Shown here: positions 48,101 through 59,600 of the stretch, piece after piece
Position numbering within the stretch: the stretch's first letter is position 1
Layout: each line of letters starts with the position of its first letter
Assembly (NCBI GenBank): GCA_023078555.1
Contig: CM041204.1
Span: 592,923-656,922 of the forward strand
Direction: 5' to 3'
DNA from: Ulva prolifera
Lineage: Eukaryota; Chlorophyta; Ulvophyceae; Ulvales; Ulvaceae
DNA length: 64,000 bases
Notes under the pieces: generated by a model
The model's database searches: none
Told to the model about the DNA's origin: nothing
What the model saw: only the letters and a program-made list of their open reading frames with translations
Program-made: the position numbers and the translations under genes

Positions 48101-48750
48101 GACATGTAATTGCACCAGTATATAACATGTCTTGCACTGGCGTACACGGGATAGCTGTCAGCTGCACGGGTCTTCTGATGTTTAACCATGTGTGGCGGAG
48201 TGGCAACGATGCACTGATCTACAGTTGTTCGTACCTCGGCGACGTCTAAAAGCATGAACACCATCGCGCGCCATTGCAATGCGCCGCATTAAAGGATGCT
48301 GCACTTTGTGTAGACCGTTGGATATGACATGACGGACTTTTTCACGCCTTCAACACCATTGAACGGGCTGTCGATGGCTCTGTGTGGCCTTTGCTAGGAC
48401 AGACCTTGCGGACAATCGACCACGGATTACAGCATGCTCTTCAATGGTGACAGATTTATGCGAAAGCACGGATATCTGATCTGGTGTATGGCGCAGTTGG
48501 CTCGTACTTCAGTCACACGGCATGGACACCACGTGCAATCTCCATTCACCATTCACGGACACATCCCAGCTGATTTAAGCCAACTAAATTCACATTGGCA
48601 TGTGCAGAGGGTGCTGAGCCCGCCTCAGTGTTGACTTGAACAGGCTCATCCACAACCTTCACATAGTACACACTATCCAACCAGCAGACTGAGCCTAGCA
48701 GCCTTCCTCCACTTGATGAGATGGTGTAACATGCCATGCTCTGCGAATCC
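45157..48750. other. Part of gene C intron 1, nothing recognised
   Basis: About 3.6 kb of less GC-rich DNA with only short scattered frames. A direct duplication of GTCAGGTATCCAAAGCT occurs at about 47041-47075. No transposon ends were found. Confidence 0.4.
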
Positions 48751-49032
48751 TTATGACGCTGGGCCTTTCACCGGCCAGGTTCCCACAAAGCGCACCTCAC
48801 TCAGAACCATGGCACACCCGCTGGGTGAGCTGTCGTAGTGACCCACGCTCCAGGAACCCAGCTCCACATTCCAACAGTTGTACATCAACTCTGGTACTGT
48901 GATTTTGTATTCCAACACGATTAGGCCCGCCGCAGACCCGGTTGCAGTGACTTTGCTAGACCAGCTCACCCACAATCGGCGCACCCTTTGACGTGGAGCA
49001 CCCACCAGGTGGGCAGAAAAGGTGATGGTGGC
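48751..49032 (-). CDS. Hypothetical small protein or exon inside gene C intron 1
   Basis: Frame starting MATITFSAHLVGAPRQRVRR and continuing LWVSWSSKV, LIVLEYKITVPELMYNCW and ELGSWSVGHYD, closed by a stop at 48751. Alternating hydrophobic residues with several Trp suggest beta strands. It lies 1.2 kb beyond the two-exon frame at 50243-50835 on the same strand and might be a further exon of that gene, though no splice pair was established. Family unknown. Confidence 0.3.
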   Translation of the reverse strand, partial: ATITFSAHLVGAPRQRVRRLWVSWSSKVTATGSAAGLIVLEYKITVPELMYNCWNVELGSWSVGHYDSSPSGCAMVLSEVRFVGTWPVKGPAS

Positions 49033-50242
49033 CATCAGATGCATCTCCTAGCTATCACAGAGGTTCCAAGCCCACCAACGTATGTTAAATTGACTCTAGA
49101 GCACAATGATACCTTTAGATCATCAAATCTCGCATTTCCGAAGGACTTACGATTCTGCTCACCCCAAGATCGCGCACCCAGTCCAGTGGCGCACCTGGGT
49201 GTGCAAGTGTGGCGTAGGACCTGTGATGATGGCGTCTCTTATGCCGTGAAAGTGTTGTTGAGGCATTTGTGTCATATGAAAACCAGAATCGTATTCTTCA
49301 GCAGCACAGTGTTCAGAGAGCCTGTACAGAGCCAACGCCACAGGGCAAAGGAGCTCTTGAAAGGTATCTTTCATACCATTCCGCAACGGCCGGCACCAGT
49401 GCAAATCTGAACGTAAAAATACATGCCAATGTGCACTGCTTTAAGTTGACGTTGACGATCGGTCCAAGCACTACAAGAACGACTTGACCCGAGACTCACA
49501 CCCGAGGCGCGATTTGAGGGGGTGTATCTCGGGTGCGCGCAGCCGAATGAGTGTCACGCGGACAGAGTCTGTGGAAAGCTTTTTGCTTCGGAGATCGCGA
49601 TGGAGTCTTCCAATATGATCTGGAAGACGGTTTGCGTGCGCTGGTCTGTTCCTGGAGATGCATGTCGGGCTCTCTGGTCGGTTGTTTGTGCGTGCATGAG
49701 CTACAGGTAGACGGCTGGTTAGCGTATTTCACTGCTGTTGTCGTGTCAGATGACACCGAAGCGATACATTGGAACAATGGGTCGCGTAGGGGTAATTACG
49801 AGGCCATTCGACGTCCGCCTGTGTTGTACTCTACGCTGCCGCATGCCAGGTGTGATAGGTCTGCATCTCGTATTGCTACGATCGGACGGGTACAGGCGGT
49901 CAAATATCAAGTAGAACGTATGTCAAATCGCTGGAGCGTGTATTCGTCGCGAATGGTCGCGGTATCCGTGCCTGGCGTGCAGTGAGGACTTGCGATGCTG
50001 AGGTGCGAGCATTGTCCCCGGGTGTCTGCAGACCCGGTGCTGGGTAAGGTGAGTCACCAAAAGTATAACATATGCATTCCAGTGCTGCTCGCTGTGGTCG
50101 GTTGGCCTGTCTTCGTCGCATGTTGTGATACCGTCGTCGGTTGACTTGGAGAGTAGGTGCGTATGCCCGGCTGTTCGAGCGCGCAGACCGTATCTTGAAC
50201 ACGCTTCTTGAAGCTGTAGCTACATACTGCAATACTGCATTC

Positions 50243-50835
50243 CTATGCGTGCAGTATCGCCCAGTCGACGGCGGTCTGGTCTTCTTCGTGCCGTACACTC
50301 TGCGTCGCTGTTCTCGCTGTGAGAGACCGCTTGGTCGCTGCCGACGCCTCCCCATCTTTGAATAACTCTTTCAGTTCTTTCTTGACAGCCATCATCTTAC
50401 GAGCAGAGGGTGCCCCGGACTTGGTACTCATCCTGACCTCCTCAAGGCTCTGGAACTTCTTGAATATGTCTGGAATCCGTGTTGGCCAGTCGTCGGTACT
50501 TGACAGAGCAAGGAAGTCTGCTAATAGCATGGGCTCCATGTACTGCACGTTTGAACCAAACGTGTGGCTGCTGCCACCAGCAGTGCTATGTGAGGCACGC
50601 ATCATGATATGGCAGTGCTTGACGCCCCATGGCACACCTCCCTGTGGTCGCTCAGTCCGTCTGCCCAACTCTTGCTCAATGAAGCTCTCACAGCAGCCTC
50701 AAACTCTGGCTTGTTCTTCCCGGCGCATGCCAGTTGTCCCCACTTGTCCACGACCATCGCCTTGAAGAACTTCGTCTGTTCCCATGCTATATCGGATAGG
50801 TGCCTGAGCTGAATAGCACAGGCAACCTGCCATTC
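50243..50835 (-). CDS. Putative nested gene inside gene C intron 1, two exons visible
   Basis: Exon 50835-50638 (66 codons) is bounded by an acceptor (GATTCCAG) and a donor (GTGTGC). Exon 50542-50243 follows an acceptor (AACGTGCAG) and ends in a stop. Both boundaries are phase 0. The peptide includes RHLSDIAWEQTKFFKAMVVD, KWGQLACAGKNKPEFEAAVR, MEPMLLADFLALSSTDDWPT and KKFQSLEEVRMSTKSG, and then becomes basic (ARKMMAVKKELKELFK). An upstream exon is needed. A candidate lies near 51.2-51.3 kb with FNKPSRSGELSYAP. It could be a transposon protein or a host gene. I recognise neither. Confidence 0.45.
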
Positions 50836-51528
50836 CTGGAATCAACAAACCACGACAGTGTTAGGTGAATGCCAGTATAGTAGCTTGGTATGAAATATAA
50901 TCGACGTGCACTATGGCACATAACCGATGTGATTCTGTCACACCTCCGGCTCTTCCTGGTCTGGTCGCATTCTGCAGGCGTCGAGCACCTGTACGTATCA
51001 GCATACATGATTGCAAGTGCTAGTCCAGAATCGGCTTTTGTAATCCTACTGAGGCATTGTCTGGGATACTTCTGAGGAGTTTGCGAGATCTGTTGCTGGT
51101 GGGGGACTGCATACCTGTGATGAAGTGCCAGCAATATTGCGGTGTGTCTTGAAATGGAAGGTACATCTTCAGGCTTTACCGTCCTGCGCGCTGAGTACGT
51201 TCTTAGACATAGTGAGATCGCTCCGCGTGCTTTGTCGGGGCGTATGAGAGCTCTCCGCTGCGAGATGGCTTGTTGAACGAGACCAGCGCAATGCAAACAG
51301 CTGGGCAACCACTCATCCCCCAGATACACATGTTATGAAGACAATATGTAGCAATTCGATGTTGAATTCCACAATTCAACGTATTCGGGAATGTTCGCAC
51401 CATCATACGACGAATTGTCAAGCTTCAGCTGAAGGCAAGGTCGCTTCGCTGACACATTGATCGCTGCGGTACCACTATCACTGTGCGACAATAATGTAAT
51501 GTATTAGGCAAATGGTCTGCAGTGAACT

Positions 51529-51570
51529 ATCGTTTTTGGCATATATGCCAAAAACGATCTATATAGATCG
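51529..51570. repeat. Two overlapping perfect palindromes
   Basis: A 30-bp palindrome (51529-51558, arms ATCGTTTTTGGCATA) overlaps a 16-bp palindrome CGATCTATATAGATCG (51555-51570). Both are perfect. See findings. Confidence 0.9.
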
Positions 51571-52248
51571 ACATGGTGGTGGCCAGACGCTTGGCGGGAC
51601 GAGAAGTTGCAGTACCGATTGCATGGCGGGAGAAAGAGTACATCTGCCCGAAGTCAATGCGCATTCCCTGTCTCAGTCATATCATAGCATTGAACATGTC
51701 GAAATGTATTCAATTCTCCCGATGTGCAGCATCTGGCGCAGACGATGTCGACATGCTTGCTCATGCTCATGCGTGTGTCGACAAGGCCCCGCCGGCCGGA
51801 TGGCCGTGGCTCTGATATGCCACGAGACATGCCGTCAATGCGCACTGCAGATCAAGGACCTTGATGTGTATGAGTTACTGCGGAATACTGTGCAATTCAA
51901 TCCAATGCAGGGGCGCCTGCACTGTTACAAAATGCTGGAACACTCGTGACGTCGACACTTCACGCACTGCTGTCATTTGGAGAAGATGTGCGAGTGTGCC
52001 CACACTGCTGTTGAAACAATTTGGACGTCAGGCTGGCGTCAACGGGTACAACTCGTTCTTGTAATGTGCATTACGGGCCCAGGCGCGAGCTCCAGCCCAC
52101 TCTCCACTGCACCTTACATGAATACCCGGGCTACATGCGCCGAAGGCAAGTCACAACCTCATATTGAATGACAGTGTGGCTCAACTACGAGTGACAGCAA
52201 CGCATAATACGAATTCCCGCGCGCAATTCAATATTAGCCGGTATCAAT

Positions 52249-53354
52249 TAGGGCTGTAAATTTAACATTTGGGAGCCTGGTTTAACGTTAATTAAGAAAG
52301 CTAAAGTAAAATAAAAGTAAAATAGCTTCAAAAAGCTTTACTTTAGACGTGTTTTAAACAAGTGTTTTGCCGCTTTACCCTTAAAATTGTTAAACACGTC
52401 GAGGAGGCCTGACACAACAACTAGACCGCCTTAGAGCACCACAAACACGTCCGCAGAGACCTAGACAGACCTCTTGCACCATCTACCAACTGTCGGCGCC
52501 TCCTGAGCAAATTGACAATGATGCGCATGATCCTAGACTAGCAGAATCAAGGTCACATGCCGCAGCACCCTTGTTCTGCAACACCAGCTCCTCCTCATCC
52601 ACTTCATCGACAAACTCAAACAGGTCTTTGAATGCTGGATTCTCAACTATAGCCGCATCACAACCATTAAGAGATGGGCATAACCAGCATCATGATGATC
52701 GCTTGAGCTGCGTAGATGGAGCTTCCTTGCTCTTCAGGCAGCTGGTCGAGGACATAAGTCGTAGCACACCATTCGCCTTGCTCGCCTCGCTGACATTTTC
52801 TGCCCTCTTTCGGGTTTTGCCCTTCTTCGTAGATGCTTTCTGGACCGGCTTCTTCTTTTGAGCCACCGCAATCGCAGCAGTCTTTCTACGTTTTCTAGAG
52901 CCACCAACACCTACCACATCATCAAGACTTTCCTCGTCAAGACTATCAGTATCTTAAGAGTCTACAGGCCGCTTGCTTCGCGGCATGCCTGGCAGTTGCT
53001 CACTGCCAAATCAAAGACAGGTGCACACAGAGACTACGGAATTTGACTCCCAAAGCATTAGAAAGCGCATAGTGTCACACATTGAACTCAGCAACATGTG
53101 TGCTAGTTCAACCATGGCCACCGTGCATTGCTAGAGTTCTTTGTCCGGTGAGGTCGGTCGAAGCCAATGTGAATGCAGCCGTTTTTGGTCTAAATTTTCA
53201 TTTTAAAGCACCCTTAACGTTACAACACGTTAAAGTAAAATAAAAGTAAAATACCCCCTTTAACGCCTCTGAATCGGTTCAACTTGAAAATTGTAAAGTA
53301 AAATAGCATTTTAAACTGAGTTAAAATGGGGGTAAAGTTAAATTTACAGCCCTA
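52249..53354. mobile_element. hAT-like DNA transposon remnant, 1106 bp
   Basis: Terminal inverted repeats TAGGGCTGTAAATTTAAC, perfect over 18 bases, are flanked by the 8-bp duplication GTATCAAT (52241-52248 and 53355-53362). Both features fit the hAT superfamily. Subterminal regions share the AT-rich word AAAGTAAAATAAAAGTAAAA near 52303 and 53232. The interior encodes, on the minus strand, a basic stretch and a peptide VENPAFKDLF (about 52612-52641), similar to a motif near the N-terminus of hAT transposases (VVENxxFRxL). The catalytic and dimerisation regions are missing, so it is an internally deleted copy. Confidence 0.82.
52690..52917 (-). pseudogene. N-terminal remnant of a hAT transposase
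   Basis: A frame rich in Lys and Arg (GSRKRRKTAAIAVAQKKKPV, KKGKTRKR), preceded by an acidic run (DSLDEESLDD), resembling a nuclear localisation region before a BED-type finger. The frame closes at 52690. The hAT-like VENPAFKDLF lies downstream in another frame, so the gene is broken. No catalytic part remains. Confidence 0.35.
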
Positions 53355-54154
53355 GTATCAATCAGACGCCGGGCTGTTTCAAAGTGCCACGCACCCCAAC
53401 GTATAATATAATCAACTAATTCCCCAGGAGCAGTCGGAGTTTGATGTATCGGGCAGGTGTGGACTCCTCTCCCACGACAGGGCACCCGCTGCACTCAGAT
53501 CAAACTGTCACGGGCAATCGCTGGGGAAGCCACGAGTCGATGGACCCGAATCAGCACACCCGCGACTGTATCACGGGTGCAGCCGTCCACCCGAGACAAG
53601 TCACGGGTGCCGGTCGTTCTTGTAGTGAAGATGCCAGGATGCCGCTGACCTTCGCGAGCCCCGAAGGTCCTAGCACTCGCGCACGAACATCGATGTGTGC
53701 AACCTCATGCATACTGTCAAAGCAGTGCTGTAGCCTCGGGGCAGCGCACCGCAAGCGTCAGCACGAGTTGCTGGGCAGACACGCCCAGCTCCAGCAGAGC
53801 GTCGCTCCCAGGTTGCGCTGCAACAGCGGCACACCACGCCGCAGCCATCACCCGGGTGATCGGCAGAGGAACCAGTGCAACCCCTGTGGCGGTTTCTGCT
53901 ATGTGGGACAGGATGCCATTGCGTGCCACCAGCTCGGGCGTCAGTGCAGCATGCTCCCCGGGATGGGTGTCCAGCCTCAGCACCCCGCCAGCCTCCACAA
54001 GCACACACGCAATGGCCCCGCTACAGCTGGATTCAACAAACATAGCAGACTGCTTGTAATTCGAAGTTCCTGGTGATGAAGCCTCTGTTCCGGTCCTCAC
54101 ACCTGTGCTCCGCAAGCAGGCTTCACAGTGCAGCACGGAGGTGTACGCGTGCAC

Positions 54155-56608
54155 ACAGACCTACCAAGGCGCTACCATAGTTGCCAAAGATTAGCCTTGT
54201 TTCACTGACACCGGAGTTGATCGTGAGCAACGCACATCGATGAATGCGGTATGTGCACGCTGGCCAGGAGATACAGGAGATACAGGAGATACAGGAGATA
54301 CGCAGTATGCAGGGTCTGCATTACATTTGTTCCAGATGTTCGAAGTTGTCCGCTAGTAGCTTCCATTTCAAGCTTTGTGATGCCGAGGAGATTGTAAGTT
54401 CCAAGGCAAGCAATTTTTCTGCGAGTGCGGTAGCGGCTGTGCGAGGCCGAGTGGCTACAGATGTCCACGTCATCAGCACTGTAACTGGTGCAGACCTGTA
54501 TACACAACCTTCGGTAGTGCAGACGTGCGAGATGACTGACGTTGTGAACTTCTGGTCACCGAATGGAGGTACTGACCAGTCAGCCCTCCATGCCCTTGGC
54601 ATTTCCTATCCGTGGTCAGCGTCTCCAAGGAGTAGACGTGTGCATCCTCAACTCTGCGGGGTTCCCGGCTCAGGACATTATTCGGTAAAGATGTTCAAAT
54701 GTTATATCAGCCCTACCGCACTCGTGCAAGCTATGCAGACGTATTCTACACAGGCGCGATGCAATCATCGTCTTCCAAGTCCCACATGAGATAAGCCCCA
54801 CAGGAGATATGACCTGCTAGGAGTTCAAATTCCGACAGATTGATTTTCTTCGTCTTGCCTGTCGTCGTATCGACGGGACGTAAGCACTTGCGAGGTGGTG
54901 GTCCGTGGGCAGCCCAACGTCCTGGCTGAAGAAAGACACTTGCTGCTTGACGTCAGGCGCGTGATCAGCATTCTGATGTGGAAATTTGTGGGCTTACAGT
55001 CCAGATCTAGGCTGCTACAGCGCATAATATGCTGTCCCTGCGATATATGGTATGTTACGGTGTGAAAGTTACAGCTGGTCAGCCTGTCTCCAAGCGGTCA
55101 GGTAAGAACGTGTGCGTCCTTACCTCTCCGAGATTCACCGGTAGCTGTATCTCTAGAGGTCAGAGTCATCGGCCTGCCTTGACCACACTCGCGCAAGCTC
55201 TGCAGACATGTTCAACGAAGGCGTGGTGTTGTATTCTGTTTCCTTGGACCAGCGCGGATCATGGCAGGCTGGTGTTCACGACCGCGACGAATGCGGTTTT
55301 AATTTCTTCATTCATGCTCTCATGCCGACGACATGTCAACGCGCTTTTAACCTGGTGGTCTGAGGGAGGGCGTCCTGGCTTGAGGGAAGACAAATGCTGC
55401 TTGCCGTCAGCGTCGTGAGAAGCATCATCATTTATGAACATCTGCAATTACATATGGGACTCTGTGGCTGTGCAGTACAGTTTTAGAACATAGCGCACAA
55501 TGCGCCGGCTGGTGACATGTTCATTGTCAGGCACGTACACTGTAAGACGCGTGAAGAGATTCACACGGTCTAGTAAAATATGTATGATATAGCTTCGACG
55601 GGCCGCCCTGCATTTGCATCAGGCTGGCGAAGTACACCCCAGTCGACCTGCTGCATGTGGCAGCTCTGCTCTGGTTTCTCACATTGACCACCTGGTACAA
55701 ACTGAACCATTGCATGTACTACAATTTCATGTCACTAGCAATGATGCAGCTGCAGTAGCTGTGGTTGCACGTGTCGAAACGACGTGCTCAGGCTTGAAGG
55801 TGGAATGTCATATACAGCAAGCACAGGTGCGAGCTAACTGCGCAGCGTCAAGTAAAGAAAAGTAAATCTAAATTTCGTCAGCCGGTTCCTACAGCACTGC
55901 CTCCGGGGCTTGATTTGGGGTATAGCTGCCTAGGCCAGAGCGCGTGCATGGATGTTGCAGGCATGCTCCTGCACTCGCAGTTGAATGCAGGCAAGCTACC
56001 CGTTTGAGTGCCAGTATGCTATCCGTGCAAGAAAGACGGAAAACATGCTGATGTCGCGCCCATGTGACTCTGCCATGGCCCCATGCAGCCACACCACGAG
56101 TTCACCTACAGCTGCTAGTCGTTCCCAGAGACTCTTTCCTTCCCTTTCCTGGTCCTTGTCACACAAGCAAGTTCAGGGGAACATGGCACACCATGGACTG
56201 CCATGTCTGCAAAACAAGCCAACTGCAAGCAGTCATCCACTGTACCAGTAGCTTGGATCGGTACAGAATGGAGATCAGGCTCCGCAATCCTCGGGCACCA
56301 CCACTCATTACTGTCAAGATCCCTCTGCGATTTGAACTGGATTTGGCTGGAATGGCTGTAACGGGAGCTGCCCCTTTGCACGACATGAGTGGTATGGTGT
56401 GGGTGCCAAGCTGCATCATGGAGAGCCAACACTCACATGACATCCATACATGACGACATTAGATGTCAGGTCTCAAACATAGGGTCCCCAGGACAGCATC
56501 CCAGACGTGACTATCTCTGCAGAATTAGAAGATAAGCTACAGAGGCATCCATACGATGCAGTTACTACACACGCAAATGTACAGAACACACACAGAGTTC
56601 ATCCAAGC
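54155..56608. other. Intergenic between the gene C start and the gene D stop
   Basis: About 2.45 kb that should hold the gene C promoter and the gene D 3' end. A plus-strand frame ending at 56453 has a peptide-like segment (ITVKIPLRFELDLAGMAVTG) but no supporting context. Two diverged copies of a roughly 170-base segment may exist (54.5-54.8 and 55.0-55.25 kb, both with CTCGCGCAAGC- or CTCGTGCAAGC-like and GCAGAC words). I see no gene. Confidence 0.35.
54265..54300. repeat. 9-bp tandem repeat, four copies
   Basis: CAGGAGATA is repeated four times without change, about 110 bases upstream of the gene C start. A copy-number change in this stretch could alter promoter spacing. Confidence 0.85.
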
Positions 56609-59600
56609 TCAAGCTCTGCCAGTCACTTTCACCCCCCAGTCGGAGAATGCAGACAGGTCATCCCCCAGCAGCGGCCCCACCCGCACCTCCTCCAGCCCCG
56701 GATACGACTGTACCACGTCCTTCAGCAGCACTGGCTCCAGGACCACGCCCTCCTCCAGCCGGCAGCCGCCCACGTCCAACACCTTCAGCCCCAGCAGGCC
56801 CGGTCCGCAGGGGTAGGGGCCGCCGATATCGATGTTGGAGTGTCGCAGCATGCGCACCCGCGCCAGCGCCTCCTCCCCAAGAATCGATGCGCCGCTCGGC
56901 ACCACGAGCGCGAGCGCCGCCTCCCACAGCATCACCGCAGTCAGCCCCTCGTACTGCACCCTCAGCTCCGTGAGCGCAGAGAGCTGCTGCAGCGCCGGCG
57001 CGAGCGCGCGCAGGCCCCGCTCCGTGATCTCTGCGGCCCGCAGGTGCAGCTGCCGGAGGCCGGTCAAGCGCCGGAGACTGTCCCGCAGGCCGTCCATGTC
57101 AAACTGACCAGCCTCGAGGCACGAAACGGCAAACTTGAGCGACGAGAGGCCGGAGAGGGCGCCGACGGACTGCGAGAGGGCTGTCGCCGCGTCCACGTCA
57201 ATGCGCCAGCTCAGAAGGTACAGGTCGCGAAGCGCGGTCAGCTGCGTCCCGCATCGCATCGCGGCCGCGAGCGCGGCTGCAGCCGGCGCCCAGGTGTGGC
57301 CAGAGGGGGCCGCGTCGCTGAGGACTAGGTTCTCAAGCGCCGGCAGGCTGGTGAGGGTCGCGACAAAGTCGCCCGAGCAGGGCTCTGGCACGTCGAGACC
57401 CGCGAGTATGAGCGTGGTGAGGCGGGGGGCGGCACGAATCCCGCGCAGCAGGCGCGGCAGCGCCGCGTCGCAGGCGTCGGCGCCAACCCCACAGCTCGGG
57501 ATGCCGTGCGTGTGGCCCGCGAGCACAACGTTGAGGCTCTGCAGGTGCGGCATGCATGCGAGCGCTCGGCCGAGGCCCAGCATGTCCTCGCATCGCAAGC
57601 AGCGCACGAGCGCGAGGCGCGTCAGCTGCGCGTGCCCCAACGAAAGAGCGTCCAGCGCGCGGCCGAGCCCGCACCACGCTGAGGAGATAGGGTTCCCTTC
57701 GTAGATTGTCAGCGCCCGGAGGTGCGGGGCAGTGCACATGGCTGATACCATCTGCCGGGCACTCTGATGCGGCTCCGCAGCCGCTCCGATGAGGCTGCCG
57801 CGCCGGGCAGTGCTGACACCCCCGAAGTACAGCGACGTGAGGGCTGGGAGCGTGGCGGCGGCACGCGCAATGGCCGCGGCATCCTCTTGCGGCATCGCCC
57901 CGTCATCGATGTGAAGCTCCCGCAGGGACGTGAGGTTGGTCATGTGCACGGAGAGGCTGTCCGCGAGCGCCGCGACGGGCCCCTGTCCTCCGAGGTCAAG
58001 GCGCGTCAGGCGCGGCAGCGCGCACAGCGTGCGTGCGAGGGCACCCGCGGTCACAGGATCGCCACAGCTGCCTCCGGCAATCTGCAGGGCTTCCAGTTCG
58101 GACCCCCGAGAGAGTGCCGTGGTGAGCGCAGCGGCGGGGCTCTGAGCCAAGGAGGAGTCGGAAAGAGACACAGAAAGTGTCTTGAGATGCCCTGGGGCAC
58201 AGACAGCCTGCAGGAGGTCCTTCAAGCTGTCCTCGGAGACACTTCTGGAAGGCCCACCCTCGCCTTGGACGCACAGCTTGACCGTGGTCAGGAAGGGCAG
58301 GTGGGGCAGCATGCCTGCAGCACTTCTGGCTGCTCTGGAGTCATGGATGGCGGCTTCAAACACGCCTTGGGCATCGATGCATGGCGTGCATGCTTGGAGC
58401 GCGAGGGCCTGGAGGTGCGCGGGTTTGCCGATCAACAGTGGCTGCAGCTCCTGGAACCCTGTGGCCGGGTGGAATGCCGCATGCATGAGCTTCAGGGCGG
58501 TGCCTGTGGACACTCCAGAGAACACCTGCACCAACAAACCCATCACATGACCTGCTGTTTGCCTCACAGCGTGTTGGTCATCCAGCCGCGTCCCGTCGTC
58601 GGATCGCTGCTCCCGAATCAGAATCGATTAGCTCGAGTTGATGGTATACCGGCTGCGTGCCGGTCAACGACAATCTGGTATTGGTATCGCCGAAAACACA
58701 CCAGCAGCGCGTTCGACAATGTAAGCGTGTTGTGCACACAAGCGCGCCACCACAGCCCAGGACATCTTCATTGCAAAACACACAACTTGAATGCATGCGC
58801 TCCGACAAGCTTGCACGGTCAAAACCGCCAGTACCGGAGACTTCAAAAGCGTACGAAAGGAAATCCCGCCAACAGACACATGTGCCGCCCGTCCAGCAAG
58901 CAAGCCGGAAGCAGATTCAGTGTACCGGCAAAGCACGTTCGCGCTTCACAGCGCAGCGCAGCACACGCACAGCATGCCGGCAGGGCCTCACCTGCTCCAG
59001 CCACGGCATCGGGTTCCTCTTCGAGTAGTTGCAGTCCTGGATCACCCCGGCGGTGGCGCAACCAGGCGGCTGCGGGGGCAATGGCAGCTCCAGCGAGGCG
59101 GAGGCATGCTGTGCGTGCTGTGCCCGCAGCACGCTGGTGTCAGCTGCGGAGGGCGCGCTCGCAGTTGCTGTGTCGGTCGCAGCTTGCAGAAGCGCCGCGG
59201 AGGTGCGTGCCTGTTCTCTGTCGGGCGTGCTGCGACCTGCACAGGCGCGCGGCGGTGTGTGTACACTGGGACTCTCAGTCCGAGACGCTTGATCCGAGAC
59301 GTGTCCGCCATGTCAGCGGCAGATGCATGTGCTGCGTTCAGATATTCAGACAGCTGTTCGGCGGTGGCATCCGGCCCGGTGCGTCAGCAGGTGCAGGTAA
59401 TCTGCGACGACAGCGAAGCGCTTCGACAGCAGGAATCTCCGAGAAAAAAGACATACATCAGCCCACGCAGGCAAAGGAGATCACGAGCCAAAACACGCGC
59501 ACACACAGGTGGCAGGCTCAATTGTCAAGCTTATCCTGCTAGCAGGAGTCCCGCGTAGTGGGACGCACCGGGCTTGAGGCAGCAGCAAATCAGGTGCTGC

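Larger units (their letters stand above)
33952..54154 (-). pseudogene. Gene C: SKP1/BTB-LRR gene interrupted by a copia element in exon 2
   Basis: Exon 1 runs from 54154 (or the internal ATG at 54043) to 53750 and holds the SKP1/BTB-like core (CVLVEAGGVLRL, LVARNGILSHIAE, VPLPITRVMAAAW, LLELGVSAQQLVLTLA). After a 10.5-kb intron, exon 2 starts at 43254 (AADAMADVETLEKVCAAQ) and reaches 42955, where the copia insertion begins. It resumes at 36356 and ends at 36333 with LPWLEQ. Exon 3 (35874-33952, 640 aa) is the LRR domain (ALKLMHAAFQPATEFHELQP, LTSLKFDISRQD, LDLRAANVTGPGLRLL, ending FSDWGVKVTGGA). With the element and one TGCCT copy removed, exon 2 is exactly 324 nt and in frame. Unlike A, B and D there is no intron inside exon 2. 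The insertion must abolish or truncate the product in this haplotype. The rest of the frame is undamaged, which points to a recent event. Confidence 0.78.

Noticed and set aside
49551..49985. Plus-strand frame of 144 codons in gene C intron 1
   Set aside because: Protein-like in places, but opposite in strand to the neighbouring frames and without splice or family support.
56268..56453. Plus-strand frame with ITVKIPLRFELDLAGMAVTG
   Set aside because: Short, isolated and without a start or splice site that can be defended.
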